From Erythroxylum novogranatense (Eukaryota; Streptophyta; Magnoliopsida; Malpighiales; Erythroxylaceae): a stretch of DNA of 64,000 nt. The notes beneath the pieces are model-generated. The model was not told the DNA's origin, ran no database searches, and saw nothing but the letters and a program-made list of their open reading frames with translations. Position numbers and translations under genes: made by a program. Every line of letters starts with the position of its first letter. The stretch's first letter is position 1. Positions 34,646 through 47,500 of this stretch are shown one piece after another. The stretch covers positions 17,559,372 to 17,623,371 of the forward strand of contig CM057230.1 in the NCBI GenBank assembly GCA_029891385.1, read 5' to 3'.

Positions 34646-35638
34646 TGCTTCAAGTACTATAATTCTAGCTGATGCGCGCAGATTTTGTTGAAGAAAATCT
34701 TAGATTACTATTACAATAAAAGAAGATGCTACACAGTATGTAAGAGCTATCAGATTCTTCTTAAATTTCCAGTAAACCCTGCGTTTAAGTCTTCGAATTA
34801 AATTCTTTAGCTGTCACTTTTTAATTGATTGGTTGAGATCTGCAGATAAGTCACTGTTAAAACTTAAAAAGTCGTCTATTCTTCACATAAACTGATAAGG
34901 TCGATTAAAACTCATTTTAATTTAAATTGTTGATATTATATTATCAAGTGATATTAGATCTCATATAAAAAATAAAAAATATATTTTTTCAAATAGATTT
35001 TTTTTTACCTAATTTATAATAATCTCACTTTTTCGCTGGAATTCTTGTGACAAAAATGATACGTGATGCTTGATCTGTAATATAATACCTTAAGCAACTG
35101 TTGCTTGCTTTTACGAGTTCCATGAAAAAACACTCGAACCAATGGAATACTTGGCATACTTCTGTTGACAAACAAAGATCTACTGTCATAATTTCTGATC
35201 TAGATATATGTTTTTGCTTTCTTCTGGACAAAATAACTCAAAACTAACTCCATAAATTTGTTTAAGGAATGAAAGTATCGATGAGAAAATCAAGAAATTC
35301 TTATACGGTGACCTAATTTAGACAGATTCCAACTGAGTTCTAATTTTATGAACAGCCTCTGCCTACAGGAATTTAGAGTAGGAAAAGAAACGAGTTGCAT
35401 AACAGTTGGAAGAGGGTAATCACTGATTTGAGGTCGCAACTTACGCAGAAAAGTCAATGATAAAAGTAATGAAAGAACAATGTCGATCCAGTTTGTACTG
35501 TGTTGGCAGTCAGCAGCCCCACAATGGCCATTTTGGCTGCCATCAGTTGCAGACACTGAGGCAGGCCATCAGACCATTTACAGAGGCCAATAGAAAAGAA
35601 CAATTTGTAGGAGGGTAACTTCAGGTAAATAGAAAAAT
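34646..35638. other. Convergent intergenic region (P450 and WDR26 3' ends)
   Basis: Holds the 3' flanks of both genes. ACAATAAAAG (~34711) is a possible P450 polyadenylation signal about 65 bp after its stop. No other gene is supported; the small minus-strand open frames at 35025-35556 show no family signature. Confidence 0.55.
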
Positions 35639-38600
35639 TCAACTTCTTCCGTTGCAGTTATGCAGAGTCCCGTTGTTCTGCTCTGTCAACTTCATTTTGA
35701 TGTTATTTAGACCCCATATCCGAATTGTACGATCATCACTAGCTGAAGCCAGCATATGAAGGTTAGCTGGGTTCCAGCTCACACAGTTAACTGCTCCTGA
35801 GTGCCCAGGCAATACCAAGATTGGTTCTCCAGAGCCTCTATGCCAAATGTACACCTGCAATCAGAAATATGCATATTTAAAACCTCAACAGGTGAAGCAA
35901 CAACTCAAACCATTTACATCATTCCAGCAAGTAAATCAATCCCCATCAGTGCATTGCTATATCTGGAATGCACTGTATTGGACATAACAAGATTATCATT
36001 GTTTAATAGATGAAAGTTATTAAATGCACATACATTGTTGACTCACTAATCATCCACCTAAAAAGATTCAGACAACTGACTCAGGAAGCTATGCAATCAG
36101 AAGCCTGCATAAAACTAATATATCAGTCATTTTGTGGGGCGCTCCTTGCATTATAAAGCAGGTAAACAATAATATTATCTCTTTTGACAAACCAAAATTG
36201 AGTCACTTCATTCCTTTTACATGGATGAAGATGATACCTGAGAGTCCTCACTCCCACTTGCGACAAAGGATTGCTCAAATCCACCAAAACAGGACCTGAT
36301 GGTAAATCTGCTACGTGTATGGCCTTTATACTTGGAAACAATCTTCGGATCACCTTCTATGCTCCACAGATGGATTTCTTGATTGACAAGATTGACTAAT
36401 AAAAACTTATTGTCCTTAGAAAGCGAGAATGATGTAACCATTTCCTCCTCTTCAATCAGTCTTTCGAACTTCAGTTCCCTGTTGTGAATCAATATTGTAG
36501 AATGTCTGCACACGCTTATAATCCTCTTTCCGTCATCAGTTACGGCTAAGTCTGAAATCTTCTGTGTCCTCTGCCCTTCCCAACATTCTAATTCCCTTCC
36601 ATCCAAATCCCAAAGACAGATGCTTTGGTCAGTGACACCAGCAAATATTCCTTTACTGTCAAGGAACCATCCGCAGGAAATCAAGCCAACACCAAATTTT
36701 TCATAAACTTGGAGGCATTCTCCAGAACTCACATCCCAACGTCTGATCACCTCCTCTTGTCCACAAGTAAGAAGTTGGAAGTCATCAGGGCTCCATGAAA
36801 CAGTCAACACTGGTTTCTGATGACCAGCTAGTTTGTGCTTAAATGAAACTTGACCATCGCCCTTAACCTGAAATGGTTAAATTGAAATAACAGTCATAGA
36901 AAGCAAAAACAAAACCATAAAATTAACAAATTATCCATACAAGTTGTGATTCGTGTACAACTTTAATTTACAATATATAAATACATGTAGGAATGGCAAA
37001 ACAAGCCCAGCCCAACCCAGCCCTAACGATCCAACTTCCCACCGCAAAATGACGTTGTTTTGGTCTCAAGCTTTAAGAAACTTAAGAATAAAATGACATC
37101 ATAAGTTTCCCCAAAATGATGTTTTGGGCAACTGCATTGGTCAGGCCCTGGGTGGGACGGGCTGGGCAACCAGTTGCCATCCCTAAATACATGTAACCTA
37201 AGTAGCAAGAAATCAAGTATATAGATTTTTGGTCTACATCATTCTGGTAAATTTATGCTCTTATTTGACATGTTGCCATTTAGCATCCTTAAGAGAACTA
37301 AAAGGAGACGATGGCAAAATGGACAGCGAACAACTTAATCCCTTATAACCAATCCAAAATTTATCATGAGAGGTAATGTTAGAGACCTCCTGCTCTAACA
37401 GTGAACCAATTCACACAACCGAGACCTACACTTCAAACAAACACACAAAAGCAGCAGAAGAATAGGAAGAATTATGGAGTAGATAGAAAGAAACAATGAG
37501 AGTTGTTATTCCTCAGCTAGACTTCGAGAGCTAGCAATCTCCACACAATCACCTTTCAAATGATCATAACCGAATGCTCCTCATTCTACCCCTGACAACC
37601 TTATATTCTCTCCTTCTAACTAACTCCCACACTCACATGACTCATCTCTCCCTCTCATTCCCCACTTTACCCTCAAAACCCCAAACTGCCGAATTTTCTA
37701 GATTTCATATTCCCAACAATACCCCCCCCCCAAAAAGACCCCACCTTGTCCTCAAGGTGGAAGGAGGTAGGGCGGAGTGGTATCTTCTGACGCGTATGGT
37801 CGAAGACATATCATCTTGTTAACCAGCCCATTCTCTTCCTCTTCTAACTCCTCCGGTTGTTCTTCATCAGCTAGGAGTATGTGAAATTGCTTCTCCTCGC
37901 ACACATGTCCTCGTGTGTACTTAGCATCACATCGGTAGCACAGTCCTTGCTGCCTCTTACGTTGTAGCTCTTCTACCGTCAGTCTCTTGAAAGAAAAAGA
38001 ATGTTCTCTTCAGAAGACCCTTTGACCCTCGCTAGTTGAACTAGACCCCACCGCTCGGTGATCGCCTTGTCTTTCGAGCAGTTACGGTGTTGAGCTATCA
38101 CGAGTCGATGCCTTCCCTTCTTCGGTGAACTTGCGATTAGGGATCCAAGGGGCGATTGTAAAGTTAGGGCTAGCTGAGATCGAAGCTCCCTTTTCGCCCC
38201 AATTTTGAGAACCCGACGATCCCGATTCTCCTAAGAATTTCGGGTCTTTGTTGCTTCTGGAAGATTGTTCTAACAAGGCTCAGTGTCGGCCTTCCGTCAT
38301 CTGGGCCAGCTCCATCAATTGGACCAGTGACTCGGGTTGAACCATCAAAATCTCAGCTCTTATATCCTCCTTCAAGCCATTCACATACGCCGTCGTCACT
38401 ACCTCCAGTGAGACCTCCCTTAACATCGACGATACAACTTCGAACCTCTGATTATAATCAGCCACCGTCCTTGTCTACTGAATTTTCAGCAGTTCCGTTA
38501 ATGGATTTCCCACCGTTGAACTACCAAACCTTCGAATCACAGCCCTCTTAAACGTCTCCCATTCGGATAATGGTGACCAGTTTTGCCTCCACTGATACCA

Positions 38601-41600
38601 ACTAAGAGCTTCACCTTCCATACACACCGCTACTGCTGGTAACCACCGATCATAAGACACTCCGTTTAGCTCAAAATAGCGCTCCACCCGAAACACCCAG
38701 CCTAAAGGATCCTCTCCATAGAACAGAGGAATTTCAAGCTTCCTATAGCTCTTCTCCCCTCGCATCAGATCAACTTGTGCGGATGTCTCTCCCTCAAATT
38801 TTTGCTCCGATATTTCTTCACCGTCGACTTCCTTATCCTTCCCCTTATTTTCCGTTCTCCTTAAGATTTCGAATATGGATGCAATGTCCCCTGCCACCTT
38901 ATCAAACTTAACTTCAACTCCCGCAATATCCTCAACTATCCTCAACATCTCTTTCTCTACGTTATCGACTCTAGCTTCCATTCTCGTCAATACCATTCCC
39001 TATCACCACCTCGCTCTGATACCAATTTGTTAGAGACCTCCTGCTCTAACAGTGAACCAACTCACACAACCAAGACCTACACTTCAAACAAACACACAAA
39101 AGCAGCAGAAGAATAGGAAGAATTATGGAGTAGATAGAAAGAAACGATGAGAGTTGTTATTCCTCAGCTAGACTTCGAGAGCTAGCAATCTCCACACAAT
39201 CACCTTTCAAATGATCATAACCGAATGCTCCTCATTCTCCCCCTGATAACCTTATATTCTCTCCTTCTAACTAACTCCCACACTCACATGACTCGTCTCT
39301 CCCTCTCATTCCCCACTTTACCCAGAAAACCCCACACTGCCGAATTTTCTAGATTTCATATTCCCAACAGGTAATAGCATCTACAATTCATCTTCATCAA
39401 GCCACAAGACCCCATCCATCCAAAACAATGTTAAAGATACCTTGTTATTCTCAAGAATAAACTAATAAGAGCAGCCTTAGGTTCAAAGGCCAGTGACTGA
39501 ATTTACTGCATCGCAACAGAGGCAAACAATTTGGATTCAATGGTTGACGTCATAATTACATTCTTCACATTGTACTGAACAGAGATTGCTGACTACAGTA
39601 AGATGGGAAAAGTCAAATTCCACCACTGCCAAGAATTTTGAGCACGTTCTTATACCCACCCAACCACAAAAATTGAAGCTTGAAAGTCTTTAGAAATACA
39701 AATAAAGCTAAGCCAAATCATAATAACAATTTGGAAAATGAAAACTGCAGGACTTGAGATAAATCATTTGCATAAAAATATAAAAACTACTGATCAAGAA
39801 AGCTTTTCTCAGGGCTTTATTATTTTGATATGGCTTAGACATGACCATCCATTTGAAGCATCCGAGACAATCACGATTATTGGTTTTTGGATATTTATGA
39901 AAGTGTAAAAGCTCCTCAAGTTTTTGGACGAAGTTTTAAGCAAAATTAAAATTTAGAATACATAACTGACACATCATAAACACAGAGTCTCAAACTCAAT
40001 AGATCAATAAATGAGGACCAAACTGTGTGAACCAATTTGCATGTTGCAAAATGATAAAATTGCCACAGTTGCATCTGTAAATGTATAATAGTTACAAACG
40101 CACCACGGATTGTAAACTTTAATATTGATTGAGTAAGAAATTCTTGAATATTTTTTATTCAGTGTACTGATTTGTATTTATCAGATTTTTTTCAAATATT
40201 TTTATTACAGTGAGATAGAAAGTATTATTACTTAAGAAATTAGCATTGTGTCCGATATTTACATATTTCATTTCTCCAGTTTTATCATCTTAAATTATGC
40301 AAAAACTATTTCCACAAGTAGAATTAAAATGTTACGTGGTTGAATAATTAGTATAAAAATGATTCATATTTATAGTGACCCATAACTAAGAACTGGCATA
40401 ATATTTACCCTTCAAATACTTTTTAAGTTCGTTACTATATTAGGACCAAGAATCATAAGCATAGGACCTGATGCTAAATGCTAGTATGATGCAGAACATT
40501 TGAACAATCTCCTTGAGGGCTCCTGTTTAACCGTATACAGTATATGCAACAAGTTGCTAAAAAATTGGTGCAAAGAAATTGTCCTGATCATGTTTTAATG
40601 AGAGAAATATCTTACAAAACAAAATTGAATGGAAGGCTTTTGTATATAACAGATAAAATTAGACCAAACTATATGCAAAAAATTGTGAAATCGTGTGTTC
40701 AAGTTCAGAAGTCAAAAGTTGTTTTACCTCCCATAATACAGCTGTCTGATCCTTGGATGCTGAGGCTAGATATCTTCCATTATGAGAAAATTGCAAGAAC
40801 CAGACTTCATCACTGTGAGCTTCCAGAATCTGTTCAAGCAACCACCAAAGTAGTCATACTCTTCTATGCTTCAACCATATAAAGACTGCATAGAATACAT
40901 GAATTACTGCTATATTATAGTTATCACTACTAGCAGAAGAACAATTCAGTAATGCACTGAAAATGTTAGTAGAGACACTGCAAAAAGTGTTATGAGATAA
41001 GAGGGAGAAAAATAATATTAAAAAATATATAATGCAAAGTTCAATCACATAAAACCGTAACAAGAATTGTTGAGCTATAATTATGTCAACAAAATTAAAG
41101 ACTATCTTCATCACATCATCATTTCATGACACAATTATACTGAATTGTTCAAAATTCACATCACTCATGATTGTTGACACTATTTTAAACATCAGGGACT
41201 TAATTACCAAAAGCATGAAGTATTACAGACTTATTTGATATTGTAGCAAGCAATAAATATATCCAATGTTATGGTCTTCATTGCAAACTAGACAAAGAAT
41301 TGTAGGAAAAATAAACAGCAATAGCAACCAGCAAGTATTGCTTCAACAGCAATTAAGAAGAAAGAAGCTTGTTGCACTCAAATTTGAGCTCATGTATGAA
41401 TAGGACAGACCTCATCCACCTTTTGTAATCCAATGCTTCCTATCCTCTTCTGCTGTCCTTACTCGTTTTTTATTAGTTGGATTTGATGCTTGTATGCGTT
41501 AGTTAATAGCAGATTGCATTAAATTCAATTAAGTGCAAATTTGGTGAAACATGGGACCAAGCTTCTTCTGTCTAAATTGTTTCAAAATAAAGAAACGCAG

Positions 41601-43084
41601 CTTTAGATGATGATTTTCATGACAGATGCCAAATCAGGACAGAACTGTCAGACCAGTTCAAAAGCAAGAACAAAAAAATTTGAATAACAGTTCACAAGCT
41701 CCTTTGAAAAGGTGCTCTAGTCATCAAAGGCAAATTTTGCATTTTGGGGTACAGTCAAGGCATCAGCCATTCACTCCTTGCGCATCAAATTTCAAGAGAA
41801 GATACAGTGGTTTCGAGATAATCGCAATCAAGAACTGAAAGCTGCTTGAATCAAACATATATGTAGAGAAGTACAGAACATAGTGCCCTTGTCAACTACA
41901 AGAATCACAGCCACAGACTCCATTGGGAGAGGGAAGTATCAAACCTTTAATAGAAAAGAATGTAAGTGACACTCAGAAAAAGAACCATCTAAAGAGTTTA
42001 GTATAAGATATATTCAATGTATGTGATTCAAATAGCATCTATTGGTTTATATGTAAGGGGCAGTCATAAAAGAACCATTCAAAACGATAATCATAAGATA
42101 TATGCACATCACAAAGAACCATCCAAAGAGATTATATAAGATATATACACAGGTATGTGATTCGAAAGACAACTATTGGTTTATTGGCTGTATATCAACA
42201 GAAATAACAGAGATAGAGAAGGAAAACTTCACATAGTACAACAGAACACCAAAAGATAGAACAGGGAGGCATCAAAAGAAACCATCAAATCTAACCTGCA
42301 CTGTTTGGGAAGGAATTTGGGTTCTGCCACAATGGTGATCCAAGTACAAAGAAATATCACTATCCAAAGCATTGTGGAACCGACAAGCCTTACATTGTAG
42401 ATTTAGAGCCTCCTCAACTAGATGTTCTAGTCTTTTCTCGGGAACTAAAACTGATGGGGGTAGCAACTTCTCCAATTTTTCTAGAATCTTCGACCTACCC
42501 TTCACACCTCCAACATCCTCTCCCATGATTAACCCTTGAGAAGGAGAGATAACACAGGCAGCAAGCTCATGAACACGGTTCAAGTTGACACGAAGTGGCA
42601 CAATTTCATTCCTTAAAGTTCCCAAAGCAGCAAACACTTTATCCATTTTCAACAATTCGAGGAACTTCTGTTCCAACATCAAGAAAGATGCTAGTTTTAT
42701 AGTTGTCTCGTCCAAAAGACCAATTTTCTGAAACGTTCGTACACTTTCATCCCATTTTCCTTCCATCACTTGTTGTATAAACGAGTTCACCACAGGTGAG
42801 TGTAACGGTATTCCTGACTCCTCTTCCAAAAGAGCACCACTCTTCTCATAACCAAGTGAATATAAAGCTCTAGTTATGATCTTGACAAAATCCGACCTTT
42901 TGATGAGTCCATTGGACCCAACAGTTTCTCCATCCTCTTGGGTGGTTAGAGGCCTAGCCATCAAATGCCCCAAAGAGCAAGGCACGACTTCTGTAACAGA
43001 TGAATGCTCCACCAAGTCTTTAGATCCTCCTGACGGCAATTTTACACGTTTCAAGGGCGGTTCGCTATCCTCTACAACTCCCAT
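35639..43084 (-). CDS. WDR26: WDR26 homologue (LisH-CTLH-WD40 protein), four coding exons
   Basis: Substrate-adaptor/scaffold subunit related to yeast Gid7 and animal WDR26, part of the CTLH (GID-type) ubiquitin ligase. Coding exons on the minus strand: 43084-42296 (263 codons), 40829-40728 (34), 36867-36238 (210) and 35854-35639 (71 plus stop). All junctions are GT-AG and phase 0, giving 578 aa, close to the usual plant length. LisH is about residues 61-93 ([20 protein letters not shown]); CTLH is about 97-155. Seven WD blades follow from residue 264, with clear ends such as [33 protein letters not shown] and DRTIRIW. A basic KRVK near the N terminus could aid nuclear import. No stops or frameshifts: the one host gene here that looks functional. 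Introns are 1466, 3860 and 383 bp; intron 2 carries two mobile elements. Confidence 0.96.
36988..37185. mobile_element. hAT-type MITE (198 bp) in WDR26 intron 2
   Basis: Terminal inverted repeats TAGGAATGGCAA / TTGCCATCCCTA (one mismatch), flanked by perfect 8-bp duplications AATACATG (36980-36987 and 37186-37193). Subterminal GCCCAGCCC and GGGCTGGGC are also inverted. TIRs of the TAGGGATGGCA type with 8-bp duplications are characteristic of plant hAT-derived MITEs. It has no transposase; the 61-aa open frame across it is not a gene. Confidence 0.9.
37377..37718 (-). repeat. TR-GAG element downstream LTR
   Basis: 342 bp, ~97% identical by eye to 39028-39369. It is followed on the plus strand by ATACCCCCCCCCC, the complement of the polypurine tract. 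Confidence 0.93.
37820..38996 (-). pseudogene. Ty3/Gypsy-like gag of the TR-GAG element, disabled
   Basis: The frame opens at 38996 with a coiled-coil-like acidic N terminus. It continues into the retrotransposon gag domain ([35 protein letters not shown]) up to 38475, where CAG appears to have become TAG. The same frame resumes ([14 protein letters not shown]) to a second stop just upstream of 38276, then to 38082. After a frameshift, another frame carries [13 protein letters not shown] and the knuckle [14 protein letters not shown] (37899-37940). The order matches gag of chromovirus-like Ty3/Gypsy elements. The function would be capsid; here it is broken in at least three places. Confidence 0.88.
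39010..39024 (-). other. Primer binding site of the TR-GAG element
   Basis: The minus strand reads TGGTATCAGAGCGAG, three bases inside the upstream LTR: a full tRNA-iMet site. Confidence 0.93.
39028..39369 (-). repeat. TR-GAG element upstream LTR
   Basis: 342-bp direct copy of 37377-37718, TGTTAGAGACCTCC to TTCCCAACA. Confidence 0.93.
41981..42183. repeat. Imperfect ~134-bp duplication in WDR26 intron 1
   Basis: AGAACCATCTAAAGAG ... ATGTGATTCAAATAGCATCTATTGGTTTA (from ~41984) recurs as AGAACCATCCAAAGAG ... ATGTGATTCGAAAGACAACTATTGGTTTA (from ~42116), with a shorter third AGAACCATTCAAAACG between. Purely intronic. Confidence 0.7.
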
Positions 43085-43720
43085 GAAATGTCTAGCTCAG
43101 CCCATATATAAACTACAAGACAAACATAAATAAAGCTTTAGAAAAGTTGATATATTCGGTAAGACTATAAATTGAAACAGACCATCATTAGAGTCACTCA
43201 GAGCACAATCCGACATCGCAAATTCTGAACTTATAACTGATACCATCATCAGTAACCCAGAAGAAGCTCCAGAACTTTCGCGAGTTATGGTAAGGATATG
43301 TAAAGTTCAATTCAGAACATAGACTAAGAACTCATGCACATCCAAACAAGTAACTTTATTGATTACTTGACCTCACTTAATTGAGCATTTTAATGAATCA
43401 CCAATTATCAACAAAAATGGAACTGGGTTTGTAAGTTCTATAGATGATATCAAAAACCCAGAAAGGAAATCCACAAATTGACAGCAAAAGAAAAGGATAA
43501 CAAACAATCGGACAGAAAGAAAGAAGTAGAAGCAACAAAAGAAATAATCTAACCAAAGAGCATAACCCAGAACGATACGTGAATAGAGATACAGAGAAAG
43601 AGAGAGAAATTCAACAGTAAAAAGGAGAGAGATTTGAGGGGTGGTTGGGTTAATTTTGTAGAAGAGAAAGAGAATGCGTACAGGAAAGGAACCAGAAGAG
43701 GCGTAAAAGGGTCTTTTTCA
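43085..43720 (-). promoter_or_regulatory. WDR26 5' UTR, probable UTR intron, and proximal promoter
   Basis: On the minus strand TTTGTCTTGTAG (AG at 43114-43113) precedes the last 28 bases before the ATG, a good 3' splice site after a T-rich stretch, so a 5' UTR intron is likely. The donor is not certain; CACGTATCG near 43578 is one candidate. The CT-rich stretch at 43590-43625 (TTTCTCTCTCTTTCTCTG on the minus strand) resembles plant leader/promoter pyrimidine patches. Confidence 0.5.
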
Positions 43721-43739
43721 ATGGAACAATGAAAGGGTT

Positions 43740-44479
43740 AAGTTAACCGTGCTACTGCATTTTTCGTTTTTACTTTTAAATTTATTAAATATTTTGTTTA
43801 AAATTTTCGTTTTTACTTTTAAATTTATTAAAAACTAGAAGGAACTGAGATTGAGACGGGAGGAATGGGCTTGGCTTTTTAGTTTAACGGTATAAAAACA
43901 CATTAGATATAAAAAACACACGTGAATTAATTAAATATTATTAACATAATGAACTAATTTAATTCTTGAAATTGATTGATAACAATCAAATTTAATTTAA
44001 ATAAATAATTCATGATCATTAAAATAAATTATTAGTTAAACTCAAATTTATTTATTAAAGGTTGAGTTTAAGATCTCTATGAGATTGTAGCATTAACAAT
44101 ATTTGATCGGTTTATGTGTACTATTCATATCACATTTGTTTTTATTATTTTCAATAAAAGTCTAAGAATTTTTTAAATGAAATCAATAAAATGATAATTT
44201 AAAAATTAAAGAAAATTATTTAAAGTGGATTTTAAAAGCATTTTTATGTATAAAAGTGAAGAGCATTTCATTAGTAATCAATTAGATGTGGCGATTGAGT
44301 CCATTTACTTCGTGAACGAGAAGAAAATTTTTTTTGATGATTTGATGGAATTTTAATGTGATTCTTTCAACTTTTATATTTAAAATTAGTTTTCAAACGA
44401 TTTTTTAACCTTAGAAAATTATTATATTACATTTTTTGTTACAACTAAGAGAGAATAAAAAATATCTCATAAAAGAAAT
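43740..44479. other. AT-rich intergenic sequence
   Basis: A small duplication near 43760-43835 (TTTTTACTTTTAAATTTATT occurs twice). Otherwise no gene or element recognised. Confidence 0.5.
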
Positions 44480-44502
44480 ATTATAAGCATTAGCCCATAT
44501 AA

Positions 44503-47500
44503 TCAAATAGAGGTTTTGAAAATATCGTCCCAAACTTGAAATTTTGAAGAAATGTCATGATTCAATTTAGTCAGACAATCTGCTGCAAAATTACCTTCAC
44601 GAAGCACATACCTAATAGAACAACTCCAATTCTTAGCAAATAAAGCTTGAATATCCACAAACAAAACAAATAAGGGATGTGAAGAGACAACACCACAAGT
44701 TGCCATCCGCATCGCCTCCATGCTATCAGATTCTACCACGACCTACCAAAAACCGTGATCCCACACAAAAATCAAACCATCCCGAATAGACCATAACTCC
44801 CCACCAAAATAGTTGAAACATCAATTCGAAACGAATATCCCCCTATCTATTTGATTAACAAATGAATCACACAACAACCCTCCACCACTAGTTAGCCCAA
44901 GATTAACAATAAAACTACCATCACAATTCAACTTCACCCAACCAACTGGCGGCGCAGTTCAACCAATCCAATGTCTCACACCTTGAAGCTTTGGTTTTGA
45001 ATAAAAAGTCAAAGACACGTCCATTACAACTTTAAAGCCACGACCATTCAAATTTGATAAGAAAATAAGCTCCATTTGAAAGACCCATAAGTTCCAAGTC
45101 TTCCACAACCACCAAATACCTACCAAAACTAATGTGCCCAGTTAAACCAAAAGGACTCACAGCACGAGCATGCAGATTCAAAGCTAGCCAATCAACCAAA
45201 TCCGCTGCAATAAAAAAATCATCAGGAACATCCAACTACTGCCACCATGCAACCGCATGATTACAATAACGCAACAAATGCAAAGGAGACTCAGTATATA
45301 AAGAGCACACTCCACACAAATTAGAAGTAACCAAACCCTTGAGAACTGCAAAGAATTCGTCGAAAAACGTGAGTGCCCAAGTAACCATAAGAAATGTTTC
45401 AATTTCGGTGGACCAGCCACCTTCCACAACCAAGACAAATTAGACGAAACAGAAACATTAGACACCTCTTCTGAAAGAAGTGCTTTATAAGCTGCTCAAA
45501 TCGAATATGCACCATTCGAAGAAAAACTCCAAAACATAGTATCCTATATCAAGGTAAATAAAGGCAAAGGAAATGCCTGAATAACCTCCCTAAGATGATC
45601 CGAAATTGCAGAACGTAAGCCCGAAAAACCTCAAGAACCATCATTAATTATATATGCTACCCGAAAATGTTCTTCCCCTACTGTCAAACCATTCATATGG
45701 TCCACTAAAGGACCCCCCCTCCTTTCCGAGTACCAATTATCAAACTAAAGACTAATCTGAGAATCATCCATAACCCTCCAAACTGAAAGAGGAAACAATA
45801 AATCAAAACTTTTAACTACGTCCTTCTATAAACTAGAATCCGAACCCTTAGTAAAAAAGGGAATAGACCCATCATTATAATATTTACGACGTAACACCTC
45901 CACCCACAAAGCATAATCATTCAAAAATAACTTCCATCCCAACTTACCCAACAAAGTAATATTCATCATTAAGCAAGACCACCATAACTTTTTGGTCGAA
46001 TAAGCCAATTCCAACCAACCAAATGCAGCTTATGCCTATCCTGTGAGGAACTCTAACTAAAATCATGAGCCAAACGATCTAAATTACCACAAATAGAGGA
46101 AGGTATCCAAACTGTTTGTATCGTGTAAATTGGTAGCGAAGAAATAGAAGACTTAATAAGCCAATTCCTTCCCAGCTGTACTCAGAAATTTAGAATAACA
46201 ATTAGCCAGCCTAGTCTCCAACAAACTCATAATATGCTTCTAACGAGCAATTGAAGTATAACCATGCAACAATGGAACACGCAAATACCTACCCAAGTCA
46301 GAAGTAAATGTTACTCCCAAAAACTGTTGTAACCAGGACTTAATAACACGAGAAATAGAATTTGAAAAATAAATTATTGACTAAGAAAGATTAGCTCTCT
46401 GTCTACTTACCATACATAACACTTCCAACACCTCACGGACCACTTTAGCCTGCTTAGCTGAAGCCTTACCAAAAATCAACAAATCATCAGTAAAAAGTAA
46501 ATGACTAATAATTGGCCCACCTTTAAATGCCCTAATCGGCATTCATTTTTTACTCATCAGTGCTCTTTGAATAAGCATAATTAAACCTTCCATACAAAGA
46601 ACAAATAAATAAGGGGAGATTGGATCTCTCTAGCGAAGCCCTCGAGTCACAGAGAATGACACAAAGGGGTTGTCATTTCATAGAATAGCCAATGAAGACT
46701 GAGAAGGAGCACTTAAAATCAAATTAATCACCGAGAAGGAAAACCAAAGACCTGCAACCACAAACCACAGATAATCCCAATCGACCCTATCATAGACCTT
46801 CTCCAAATCAAATTTCAAAGAAAAATGACTCACTTTACTTTTAGACCTCCCAAAAGAATGTAGCAGTTCCTGAGTAATAATAATATTATCAGCAGTGGTA
46901 CGACCAGGAATAAAACTACTCTGGAATGAGCTAACCAAACCAGCAATAAAAGGTTTCAAACGATTCGACAAAACCTTCATTACCACTTTATATAATACAT
47001 TACAAAGTATAATAGGCCGAAACTGAGAAATTGATTCTGGAGCATGAACTTTAGGAATAAGCACAATAAAACCCTTAGCAACCTGAGCATCCATCACACT
47101 AGAATTAAAAGCCTACGACAGAAACTGGAAAACCTCTTCACTAACCACATCCCAATACTTCTTAAAAAATATAGGTTGAAAACCATCCATCCTAAGGGCC
47201 TTATAAGAACCCATACTTGAAATAGCCAACCAAACTTCTTCCCGAGTAACAGGTTTCAACATATCTTCAATTTCCGTCTCAAATAACCAAGGAAAATCTA
47301 AACACGCAAAACCCACAGTATTAAAAACCCTATCATTCGAGAACAACTTCTCATAGAACCCTACTGCCATATCCTTCAATAAAGCTGGATCAGACACCCA
47401 TTCCCCAGCATTATTCTTCAAACATTCAATTTTATTCTGTCTCCGACGAACCCTAGTAATTGCATGGTAATACTTAGTACATCGATCACCATCCTTGATC

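Larger units (their letters stand above)
37377..39369 (-). mobile_element. TR-GAG-type non-autonomous LTR element in WDR26 intron 2
   Basis: 342-bp LTRs (37377-37718 and 39028-39369; TGTTAGAGACC ... TTCCCAACA) with a perfect 5-bp duplication GGTAA (37372-37376 and 39370-39374). On the minus strand it has a tRNA-iMet primer site, a gag-like frame, then a run of ten G's before the downstream LTR. The interior is only 1309 bp, with no protease, integrase or RT. By eye the LTRs differ at about ten positions. It has the same orientation as the host gene, so its LTR signals lie on the sense strand of the WDR26 pre-mRNA. Confidence 0.93.

Noticed and set aside
40544..40882. 112-aa plus-strand open frame
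   Set aside because: It is the antisense shadow of WDR26 exon 2 and flanking intron.
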